From JAJBWD01 sp041670885 (GTDB taxonomy: Bacteria; Bacillota; Clostridia; Clostridiales; Clostridiaceae): a stretch of DNA of 38,513 bases. Below, in pieces: positions 24,424-31,904 of this stretch. Every line of letters begins with the position of its first letter. Positions within the stretch are counted from its first letter, which is position 1. A program made the translations under genes and the position numbers. The stretch covers positions 1-38,513 of the forward strand of contig JBAXYJ010000004.1 in assembly GCA_041670885.1 (NCBI GenBank), given 5' to 3'. The notes under the pieces were generated by a model. That model made no database searches, was not told the DNA's origin, and saw only the letters and a list, made by a program, of their open reading frames with translations.

Positions 24424-25707
24424 ATGAAAGATACTTTTAACGATAAAGATTACAGCGAAGCGGTGAAAACTGCTCACCTGCGTTTCGCAGTCATAGCTCC
24501 TGTTTTACAGGGGCTGTTCACTGAACCTACAAAAACTGCTTACTACAAAAACGTAGCTAAAAAGCCATTGAAAATGCCTGATGGAGATGAAATACTTTTT
24601 AACTACAATACCTTTGAAAAATGGGAGGGCAGGTATAAGAAGAACGGCATGGATGGACTCATGCCAAAATCTCGCTCAGACTCTGGAGTATCCCGTGCCC
24701 TTTCGGACACTGCAATTGCAGAAATATTCAGGCTCAAGCAGCAATTTTCACGTATAAATGCCACGCTTATTTATTCAAAACTTATTGCTGACGGCTTCAT
24801 TAAACAGTCAGCAGTATCTGTATGTGCCGTGCAGCGGTTCATTAAGAAGAATGACCTCAGATCTGCAAGGAATCCAAACATCAAAGACCGCAAGGCCTTT
24901 GAAGAGGAATTCCCATGTGGTATGTATCAGGCTGATACATGTCATAGTGTTTACATTACAGAGAACGGTGAAAAGCGTAAGACCTATTTATTCCACATTG
25001 TGGATGATAACACCAGGCTAATTGTTGGAGCACGCTTCTTCTATAACGACAATGCATACAACTTTCAGTTGGTTCTAAAAGAAGCTATTGCTCGCTACGG
25101 TCTTTGCAAAAAAATTTTTACCGACAATGGTTCTCCTTACTCTAATGGACAGCTGACGCTTATCCTTGGTTCACTTGGCATCACTGAGATTCATGCCAAA
25201 ATCCGGGATGGCGCTGCTAAAGGGAAAGTAGAAAGGTCCTTTCGTACTGCGAAGGACACATGGCTTAACGGTTTTGACTCATCGGAAGTCGATTCACTTG
25301 AACAGCTTAACCGCTTGCTTTCTGATTATGTCAGGATACGCAACAATTCAGTCAACCGTGATATCGGTGAGACACCTATGGAGCGTTACTCAAGGTATAT
25401 TGACCGTATCAGCCTTTCTAAAAGTAGAGAATGGCTTGATGAGTGCTTCATGAACCGCACCATAAGAAAGGTAAACAATGACTCTACAGTTTCCATCGAT
25501 TCTGTTTCTTATGATGTTCCGATGCAGTTCATCCGCATGAAAGTTGAAATACGCTTTCTCCCGGATGATATGAAAAATGCCTACATCCTTTACGAAAGGA
25601 AACGCTATGGCATTCGTCCTACCAACAAGGTCGAAAATTCCCGCACAAAGAGGGAAAATACTCCTATCATCGATTATTCTTTGAATGGAGGTATTACAGG
25701 TGTATAA
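24424..25707 (+). CDS. DDE transposase (TniA/TnsB/Mu integrase-fold family)
   Basis: Protein of 427 residues. N-terminal helix-turn-helix DNA-binding region: FEKWEGRYKKNGMDGLMPKS is the usual linker in this superfamily. The catalytic rve core has D in MYQADTCHSVY, D in KIFTDNGSPYSNG, and E in AAKGKVERSFRTAKD 35 residues later. A C-terminal beta domain (VNNDSTVSIDSVSYDVP) matches the Mu transposase C-terminal type. GGGGGTGA precedes the ATG. The stop overlaps the following ATPase gene by 8 nt, the TniA-TniB arrangement. It is shorter than TnsB and unrelated in detail to the TnsB at 8986. Confidence 0.9.
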   Translation: MKDTFNDKDYSEAVKTAHLRFAVIAPVLQGLFTEPTKTAYYKNVAKKPLKMPDGDEILFNYNTFEKWEGRYKKNGMDGLMPKSRSDSGVSRALSDTAIAEIFRLKQQFSRINATLIYSKLIADGFIKQSAVSVCAVQRFIKKNDLRSARNPNIKDRKAFEEEFPCGMYQADTCHSVYITENGEKRKTYLFHIVDDNTRLIVGARFFYNDNAYNFQLVLKEAIARYGLCKKIFTDNGSPYSNGQLTLILGSLGITEIHAKIRDGAAKGKVERSFRTAKDTWLNGFDSSEVDSLEQLNRLLSDYVRIRNNSVNRDIGETPMERYSRYIDRISLSKSREWLDECFMNRTIRKVNNDSTVSIDSVSYDVPMQFIRMKVEIRFLPDDMKNAYILYERKRYGIRPTNKVENSRTKRENTPIIDYSLNGGITGV

Positions 25708-26503
25708 AGAATTTTATGGTCTTACCTTCAATCCTTTTGACAAGTCCTCGCCAGTTAAGGCTGCTTTTCAGTCAAAGGATCATCAGGAAATGCAAAACAG
25801 GCTTTCATTCCTCAAAAATACGAGAGGAATTGGACTTTTCACCGCACCTCCAGGGATGGGAAAAACATTTACGCTTCGCTGTTTTGCTGACAGCCTAAAC
25901 CCGAACCTCTGCCAGATGAGCTACACTTGTCTTTCCACTATCAGTGTAACTGAATTTTATCGTCAGCTCTGTATGCAGTTAGGACTTGAGGCGAAAGGCC
26001 GAAAGACTGAGATGTTTAAGGCAATTCAGGATAGGGTTCGCTATCTGATAAAGGAAAAACATAAGACTCTACTTGTAGTCGTAGATGAATGCCAATATCT
26101 CGATACCAGTATTCTGAGGGATTTCAAGCTTCTTATGAATCAAGATTATGATTCACTGGACTGTTTCGCCCTTATCATGGTTGGGCTGCCACATATGAAC
26201 AGTATTCTTGAAAAGCCCATACATGAAGCATTAAAGCAACGCATTGTTGTACACTATAATTATTGTGGACTGTCAGCAGAAGAAACTGGGGAATACATAT
26301 ACTCACGTATCGAAGCCGCAGGCGGTGCCCGATCTATTATTGATGAAGCTGCTATTCGTGCTGTCGCCGGATACTGTCAGGGAATACCCCGTATCATCAA
26401 TTCTATTATGACTAATGCACTCATGCTCGGTGCACAACTAAAAAAGCAGAGCATAGACTCGGAAACAATCCTTGCGGCAAGCAACAGTCTTGCACTAGGT
26501 TAG
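25700..26503 (+). CDS. ExeA/TniB-type AAA ATPase of the insertion element
   Basis: About 267 residues from the GTG at 25700, which has GGAGG eight bases upstream and gives the standard ExeA/TniB start VYKEFYGLTFNPFDKS. An ATG at 25685 precedes the ribosome binding site. Walker A is APPGMGKTF, Walker B is LLVVVDECQYLD, a sensor-like segment is FALIMVGLPHMN, and an arginine-rich lid region follows (QGIPRIINSIMTNALML). Such ATPases activate the partner transposase and choose target DNA. It lies directly behind the DDE transposase with an 8-nt overlap. Confidence 0.88.
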   Translation: MYKEFYGLTFNPFDKSSPVKAAFQSKDHQEMQNRLSFLKNTRGIGLFTAPPGMGKTFTLRCFADSLNPNLCQMSYTCLSTISVTEFYRQLCMQLGLEAKGRKTEMFKAIQDRVRYLIKEKHKTLLVVVDECQYLDTSILRDFKLLMNQDYDSLDCFALIMVGLPHMNSILEKPIHEALKQRIVVHYNYCGLSAEETGEYIYSRIEAAGGARSIIDEAAIRAVAGYCQGIPRIINSIMTNALMLGAQLKKQSIDSETILAASNSLALG

Positions 26504-26513
26504 TAGGTGCTTG

Positions 26514-26858
26514 ATGAAGAATACAGGAATTTGTGACCTATTGTTCCCCTTAGCATTCCACTGTCGTGAAAAAATTGGTAGAAAATATGAGGAATGGGAT
26601 GGCTACGTTAAGTGCATATGTAACCATGGAAGTCACTATGAAATACAAATACAAAGCCGCAGTGGATTTAGCTTCATAGTTGGGAAATCTATAAATGGCG
26701 CTTTCATTAGCATTCCAGCTTACAAAGTTGGGAGTGACCTTTCCGGTTACAGCAACTACTTTTGGAATAACGAACAATTGACAAGGGTTATGAATGCTGT
26801 AGATGCAGCCACTGTCGCAGAAGCCCTACGGGCTCTGAGTAAAGGAAAATATATATGA
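26514..26858 (+). CDS. Small protein of the insertion element, unknown function
   Basis: About 114 residues from ATG 26514 (AGGTG four bases before; TTG 26511 is the alternative). It lies 10 nt after the ATPase gene with similar codon use, so it belongs to the same unit. The sequence has a central beta-rich stretch (GYVKCICNHGSHYEIQIQSR), an aromatic turn (SGYSNYFWNNEQLTRVMNA) and a helical, alanine-rich end. No catalytic motif is visible. It could bind nucleic acid or regulate the ATPase. I do not recognise the family with confidence. Confidence 0.65.
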   Translation: MKNTGICDLLFPLAFHCREKIGRKYEEWDGYVKCICNHGSHYEIQIQSRSGFSFIVGKSINGAFISIPAYKVGSDLSGYSNYFWNNEQLTRVMNAVDAATVAEALRALSKGKYI

Positions 26859-26861
26859 TTA

Positions 26862-26900
26862 AGATAAGCCACATTGTTTTATTCAGTGTGGTTTTATCTT
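26862..26900 (+). terminator. Terminator after the insertion-element genes
   Basis: AAGATAA-CCACA (26862-26874) pairs with TGTGG-TTATCTT (26887-26900) with small bulges, starting 4 bp after the last stop codon. Confidence 0.7.
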
Positions 26901-26923
26901 TAAGTAGTTTACTGCAAGCAAAG

Positions 26924-27034
26924 TGCTGTTTTACTGATGTAAATGTGCTGTTCTGAAATTAAAGTGTTGCTATGTTGCCGTATTAAGTGGAAAAATATAT
27001 GCTGTTTGACTGGATTTCAATTTGCTGTTCAACA
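26924..27034 (+). repeat. Right-end repeats of the TniA/TniB-type element
   Basis: TGCTGTT at 26924, 26946, 27000 and 27023, with a degenerate GTTGCTATGTTGCC between. Spacing is 22-23 bp within pairs. The last copy runs into TTCAACA, giving an ACA terminus at 27034. Confidence 0.7.
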
Positions 27035-27547
27035 TTATAAGACGATCTTCAATTACAAGATGTTTTCATTTGCATAGCTCTTTATTTGACATAATTAATC
27101 CTCCTAATATTATTAGGACAAATATCAAATTAATTATATCAACTACTTTACAAAACTAACTTCTGTTTAACAAAAAAGCGGAAGTTAACTTTTCAATTTA
27201 CACTTTGCAGAATGCAAGAAAAAAATAATTGACAATAAAGGTTAAAATCAAAAAAATACTTATTTTGTTATAAGTTGACAAAAATAATCTTTTGAGTTAT
27301 ATTGAATTTATTTCTTGAGTGGTATCTAGATATTATTTAGAAAGTTATTTCAGGACAAGGAACTGTTTGCCAGAATGGTGGCCCATAGTATTAGTTTTCA
27401 ATGAGACAAAACTCCAAATTAAAAGGTTTATTTCGATAAGACCAAAATGATATATCATGATAATTTAGAGGTTCGAAGCACAGCAGTTTCATGTCTATTT
27501 GTCAGGTACAAAAAATGAGAAATTAATAAAGAAGGGGGAAGTTGAAT
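27035..27547. other. Intergenic region before the biosynthetic cluster
   Basis: About 510 bp. It holds a strong promoter (27275-27303) and a leader of roughly 235 nt with no terminator or known riboswitch that I can recognise. The palindrome TATCTAGATA occurs just after the promoter. Confidence 0.6.
27275..27303 (+). promoter_or_regulatory. Sigma-A-type promoter of the biosynthetic cluster
   Basis: Consensus TTGACA (27275-27280), 17-bp spacer, TATATT (27298-27303). A second TTGACA at 27230 lacks a good -10 box. Confidence 0.75.
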
Positions 27548-28216
27548 ATGAATAGCAAAATTGCGTTACAGGTAATACTTGTTAGTTGCGAGAATAAGGA
27601 GGGATTAATAGATAATAGCAATCATCCTGAGTTGCCAGAATGTGGGGTATTAGGACTTTTAGCCCAAATTAGTCCTAATATTATTTTTTTGTCAAGTGGA
27701 GGAACATATCAACTAATAAAAAGAAATGGTTTTAATGTTATTGACTTTGAAGAATATACATCTGCTCCACAGATGAAAGATGGACTAGTTAAGTCTATTG
27801 ATTATAAGATTCATAGTAGTATTCTTGCACAAGATTTTAATCCTGAGGATTTAGAATTTCTTAAGGATAATAATTTATTAAAAATAGATGTCGTGTTTAC
27901 AAATTTCAATCCATTAAATATTGATAAGTTGAGTAAAATAGATACTTTAGAATGCTTGGAAAAATATAGAAATAAGATTGATATAGGTGGGCCATTAATG
28001 TGCATGACTTCGAGAAAAGGGTTCCTAAACACTTTACTATTAACAGACCCGAGAGACTATATATGTTTAGTTAATGAATTAAATGAAAATTATGGTAAGT
28101 GTAGTTTATCTTTTAGAATAAAAATGTTGAAGAAAAGTAGCATCCTTCTTAATCAGTACAATGCTAATATAAGCGAGCTGTTTGATAGAATTGATGAATC
28201 ATTAAATATTAATTAG
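27548..28216 (+). CDS. Stand-alone PurH IMP-cyclohydrolase-like domain protein
   Basis: Protein of 222 residues from ATG 27548 (AGGGGG nine bases upstream; TTG 27542 is the other option). It aligns throughout with the N-terminal IMP cyclohydrolase (MGS-like) domain of PurH: ALQVILVSCENKEGL, SSGGTYQLIKRNGFNV, EYTSAPQMKDGLVKS, KIHSSILA, TNFNPL and KIDIGGPLM, then LTDPRDYICLVNEL. Residues tied to catalysis in PurH are mostly kept: K of VKS (PurH KT, so T to S), N of NFNP, D of IDIGG and a later K. The usual LHP after KT is changed to IDY, and the AICAR transformylase domain is absent. It heads a secondary-metabolite cluster, so a modified ring-closing reaction is more likely than housekeeping purine synthesis. 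Confidence 0.8.
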   Translation: MNSKIALQVILVSCENKEGLIDNSNHPELPECGVLGLLAQISPNIIFLSSGGTYQLIKRNGFNVIDFEEYTSAPQMKDGLVKSIDYKIHSSILAQDFNPEDLEFLKDNNLLKIDVVFTNFNPLNIDKLSKIDTLECLEKYRNKIDIGGPLMCMTSRKGFLNTLLLTDPRDYICLVNELNENYGKCSLSFRIKMLKKSSILLNQYNANISELFDRIDESLNIN

Positions 28217-28270
28217 TATGAATTGTTCATGAAAGTATAAGCAATTTAAAAAAAGTCCATATTATTTATT

Positions 28271-28295
28271 AAAAAAGATGTAAATCATCTTTTTT
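28271..28295 (+). terminator. Terminator after the PurH-like gene
   Basis: AAAAAAGATG (28271-28280) and CATCTTTTTT (28286-28295), perfect ten-base stem, five-base loop TAAAT. Confidence 0.8.
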
Positions 28296-28321
28296 ATTCT
28301 GAAAATAGGTATAGTTTCCTT

Positions 28322-28373
28322 TTGACAAAAAGGATTTTTCAATATTTTTAAAGGTCATCATATTTCATGATGA
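28322..28373 (+). promoter_or_regulatory. Possible second promoter and leader hairpin before the NRPS gene
   Basis: TTGACA at 28322-28327 with an AT-rich, non-consensus -10 region about 17 bp on. It is followed by a perfect seven-base hairpin TCATCAT/ATGATGA (28355-28373) and TTTT. The remaining 240 bp before the NRPS gene show nothing else convincing. Confidence 0.4.
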
Positions 28374-28614
28374 TTTTAATATTAGCCTACGAATATTATT
28401 GAGTGTTACATTAAATGTATGGGCTTTTAATTTGTTTAGATTATATATGTAATTTTTCACAAATTTCAGGTTCTTTTTGTATTCTTTTTTACTTGTTAAG
28501 CGAAAATAGGAAGTATCAAAAATACAACTAGATATGCAGTTTAAGCTGAAATGAATCATTTAGGATTAACATTGTGATAATTGAAAATATAAAGATTTTT
28601 GGAGGTTTATAAAT

Positions 28615-31600
28615 ATGTCATATAGAGAAATGTTATTGAATAATTTGCAGGATTTTAGAGATGATAATCAAAAAATAGCAATATATAGTAAGGATAATAA
28701 TATTACATATAATCAATTAAGTTATGAAGTTTTAAATTTAAGTCAAAAAATAATAGAAAAGTATGGATCTGATAATCAAGTTTTTGCAATTAGAATGGGG
28801 GATGCACTTAATTCATTTAAAATGATTTTAGCATTAATTTTTTCTAATAAGACTATTTTACCTATACCATTAGAAATTCCAGAAGATAAAGCAAATATTA
28901 TTATAAATGATATAAAACCAGCTGTGATTTTTTTAGATGATAGAAAGACTTATGAAAATTCGATTGCTTTTAGTGAATTTGATAAAGAAAGTGCGCAGAA
29001 TAACTTTTGCCCTATAAATTATAGTGATGATTCAAATTTTATTATTATAATGACTTCTGGAACAACAGGTAATCCTAAAGGATGTTGTTTAACTGATAAC
29101 GCCTTTTTGGGAAGAGTTAATGCTTTATATAAAAAATTTGGCTTTGATGAAAGTGATAATTTTTTATTTTCGTCTAACTACTCATTTGATGTATCATATA
29201 CACAAATTTTAACATGGTTATTTGGTAAAGGAAGTATAACCATTCAAAAAAAAGGTGATGATTTTCGAAGCATTCCAGATTATGTGAATAGTTTTAGGGT
29301 GACTCATGTAGCTATATCGCCTGCTGTATTAAAGTATATCTATACTAGTCTGCGTGACAAAACAGATAGTATAAAAGACATATTTGTTGCGGGAGAAAAA
29401 TTCCCTCGAATTGTTGCTGAAAAATATATTGAACAGCGCCCATATTTTAATCTTTGGAACATGTATGGACCAACTGAATTTTCAATTTATTCAACTTACT
29501 TCAATATATCTGATTTTAAGAAAAGCGATAGTGGAGTACCTTTAGGCTATGCTTTGGAAGGAGTAACTATTAAGTTAATAAATCAAGAAGATTGCTTGAT
29601 TAAAGAAGATGGGATAGAAGGAGAAATATTATTAGGGGGAAAAGGGCGCTTTTCAGAATATATTAACAACAAGGAAAAAACTTTAAATTCTCTTATAGAG
29701 ATTGATGGTCAGGTATATTATAAAACAGGTGACATGGGAACTTTTATTGGTGATAAATTGTATTTTAACGGTAGAAAAGATCATCAGTTAAAAATAAATG
29801 GAATCCGTGTAGAATCTGAAGAAATAGAAAGACTTATTATTGATAAGTGTCCTGAGATAGAAAATGTGATTGTAAAGGTGTTGGTGCATGAGTCAAAAAG
29901 TCAGTTAGTTGCATTTGTTGTTTTGAAAAATAAAAGCAAACATATAGATTTATCTTATATTAAAAAGAATATTAAGAAGTATATTGAAGTATATTTTATC
30001 CCAAAAATATTATTTGTATTAGATGAAATTCCACTCAATAAGAATGGTAAAATTGATAATAATAAATTAAAAGATATATATTCTCAATCAAAAATAAAAA
30101 ATGTAAGCGATGATACTAAAATTATGGATATGGATATAAAGAATGCAATGCAGAGAATCTGGCAAAGCATATTGAATGTTTATGTAGATGATGAACAAGC
30201 TAATATTTTTAATTTAGGAGCAGATTCTATAGATGTTATTGTTTTATTAACAAAAATTGAGGAGTACTTTAATGTTGAATTAACGGTTGAAGATATTTAT
30301 AGAAATCCTTCTTTGACAGACATGATAACTCTAATATTACTGAAGATAAATAGTAATAAAATTTTTGAAATAAATGAGCAGTTAGAACAAAATAATTTTA
30401 AGGGATATTTACGAGAAGTTGATACAGATTCTGGGGATAAGATTATTTTATATTCAGATACAGATAGTAAATCCATCATGAAATTAATAAATGATTCTTA
30501 TGGGATAGAGTTTGTTCCAAATATTGTTTGTTCCAACGCTAAAAACAGTTTGGAAATATCAAAGTATAATATGAGCAGTAGCAAATTATCTGAGACTGAG
30601 CGACAAAAATTAAAAAAAGAAATAATATGTCAAATAGAGATAAACGCTAAAAATATTTACCACAATATTTCTTATCAGAATTCAAATTTATATGAATGTG
30701 GTCCTGGACAAAATAAAATTTTTAGAAAAAAATATAATGATCTTGTGGTAAATAGAACAAGAATTGAGACTTTAGATGGGAAAAGGCTGATAAATGCATT
30801 AAATCAGGTTTTGAGAAAGCATTCAATGTTACGTTCTGTAATTCAAAATGTTGATGGAAAATATTTTTTTAAAGAGCTAAATTCTACAAATAAATTTGGA
30901 ATAGAAATATTAGATTTAAATTGGTGTAATAATATAAAAGTAGGATGTGATTACATTGTTGAGGAGTTGTTTAACTATGTAGGACTAATGGATAAAAAAG
31001 ATAATTTACTTTATAGATGGTTGTTGATTAAAATTGATGAAAAAACATATGAGTTGGTTACTATTTTTAGTCATTTAATAGCGGATGCAGCAAGCAGTAA
31101 CATTTTTTCTAAAGAAGTTATCTTTAATTATCAAAATATATCTGAAAAGTCCGAAGTGAAGAAAATATCGGAATTTAAGTACAATAATTATTTAATAGAA
31201 CTCAATGAAAATTATAGTAGCAAAAAATATTTAGAGTTTATTAACAGTAAAAAATTTAAAGAAATAATAAAATTATCAACTAACCGTAATAAAATAAGAA
31301 ATTTACAAACAAATATTGTTAAAGTTCCAATAAATCTTTTAGAGTCATTTACCGGTAGCCAAATTAATTATAGTAAAGAAGGCATTCTTTTATGGCTTTC
31401 AGCAAAAATGGCTAGCATAGTTCTCAATAAAGAAAAGATTACTTTTAGAATTACTAATAATGGTAGAACTATAGGTAACAAGAGATTTAATCAAGTAATC
31501 GGAGATTGTCATGTACATTTTCCTTTAGTTATAGATAGTAAATCAGATGATTTTTATATTTGTAGCAAAAAGCTAATAGATGAGTACAATTATTATTATT

Positions 31601-31899
31601 TGGAAAATAAATTATATTTGGAAGATTTGTGCTATTCACAGAATAGTGTAGAAAATAATGAAATCGAGCAAATGTATGATAATTTGGATTTTGTTTTTAA
31701 CTATATTGGTGAAATGGATGAACGAACTAGTGAAGATTATTGTAAAAGCGTAAAAAAAGATGATACTTTATATAAAACATTCTATATTTATTGTTATGCT
31801 ACAAAAGATAATTATGTTTTAAATTGTCGTTTGCCTATATCATGCAAGGATATTATACTAGAAAAATTTTATAGTCTTATGAAAGGTGAGCGAGCTTAG
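28615..31899 (+). CDS. Non-ribosomal peptide synthetase (A-T-C/E-like)
   Basis: Protein of 1,094 residues; GGAGG precedes the ATG. Adenylation domain about 1-490: A3 TSGTTGNPKG (147-156), A4 YSFDVS, A5 NMYGPTE, A7 YYKTGD, A8 GRKDHQLKINGIRVE and A10 NGKID with catalytic K489. The conserved Asp of FDVS suggests an alpha-amino acid; specificity cannot be called reliably. Carrier domain about 505-580 with pantetheine serine S538 in NLGADSID. Then a linker and a condensation/epimerisation-superfamily domain (about 690-1094), whose HHxxxDG motif reads SHLIADA (819-825): first His lost, second His and Asp kept. A late VFNYIGEMDE resembles the NYLGQFD motif of epimerisation domains. There is no thioesterase, so release must occur elsewhere or by transfer to another acceptor. 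Confidence 0.9.
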   Translation: MSYREMLLNNLQDFRDDNQKIAIYSKDNNITYNQLSYEVLNLSQKIIEKYGSDNQVFAIRMGDALNSFKMILALIFSNKTILPIPLEIPEDKANIIINDIKPAVIFLDDRKTYENSIAFSEFDKESAQNNFCPINYSDDSNFIIIMTSGTTGNPKGCCLTDNAFLGRVNALYKKFGFDESDNFLFSSNYSFDVSYTQILTWLFGKGSITIQKKGDDFRSIPDYVNSFRVTHVAISPAVLKYIYTSLRDKTDSIKDIFVAGEKFPRIVAEKYIEQRPYFNLWNMYGPTEFSIYSTYFNISDFKKSDSGVPLGYALEGVTIKLINQEDCLIKEDGIEGEILLGGKGRFSEYINNKEKTLNSLIEIDGQVYYKTGDMGTFIGDKLYFNGRKDHQLKINGIRVESEEIERLIIDKCPEIENVIVKVLVHESKSQLVAFVVLKNKSKHIDLSYIKKNIKKYIEVYFIPKILFVLDEIPLNKNGKIDNNKLKDIYSQSKIKNVSDDTKIMDMDIKNAMQRIWQSILNVYVDDEQANIFNLGADSIDVIVLLTKIEEYFNVELTVEDIYRNPSLTDMITLILLKINSNKIFEINEQLEQNNFKGYLREVDTDSGDKIILYSDTDSKSIMKLINDSYGIEFVPNIVCSNAKNSLEISKYNMSSSKLSETERQKLKKEIICQIEINAKNIYHNISYQNSNLYECGPGQNKIFRKKYNDLVVNRTRIETLDGKRLINALNQVLRKHSMLRSVIQNVDGKYFFKELNSTNKFGIEILDLNWCNNIKVGCDYIVEELFNYVGLMDKKDNLLYRWLLIKIDEKTYELVTIFSHLIADAASSNIFSKEVIFNYQNISEKSEVKKISEFKYNNYLIELNENYSSKKYLEFINSKKFKEIIKLSTNRNKIRNLQTNIVKVPINLLESFTGSQINYSKEGILLWLSAKMASIVLNKEKITFRITNNGRTIGNKRFNQVIGDCHVHFPLVIDSKSDDFYICSKKLIDEYNYYYLENKLYLEDLCYSQNSVENNEIEQMYDNLDFVFNYIGEMDERTSEDYCKSVKKDDTLYKTFYIYCYATKDNYVLNCRLPISCKDIILEKFYSLMKGERA

Positions 31900-31904
31900 C
31901 AAAT

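Larger units (their letters stand above)
23525..27034 (+). mobile_element. TniA/TniB-type insertion element (left boundary unresolved)
   Basis: Four co-oriented genes (zinc-ribbon protein, DDE transposase, ExeA/TniB-like ATPase, small unknown protein) with clearly higher GC than both flanks. The right end has repeated TGCTGTT sites at roughly 22-bp period and closes on TGCTGTTCAACA at 27034. I could not find the matching TGTTGAACAGCA terminus on the left. The only hint is ACAGCAAATT at 23480-23489, shared with the right end. The left limit given is therefore arbitrary. Confidence 0.65.

Noticed and set aside
27035..27039. TTATA as target duplication of the TniA/TniB-type element
   Set aside because: No TTATA followed by a TGTTGAACAG-type terminus was found upstream of 23693, so the duplication cannot be confirmed.
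27343..27387. Short stretch reading VISGQGTVCQNGGP before a stop, considered as a peptide precursor
   Set aside because: No start codon or ribosome binding site in that frame, and a stop codon lies just upstream.
28365..28559. Minus-strand open frame of 64 codons before the NRPS gene
   Set aside because: No convincing ribosome binding site, AT-rich leader composition, and it overlaps a hairpin.
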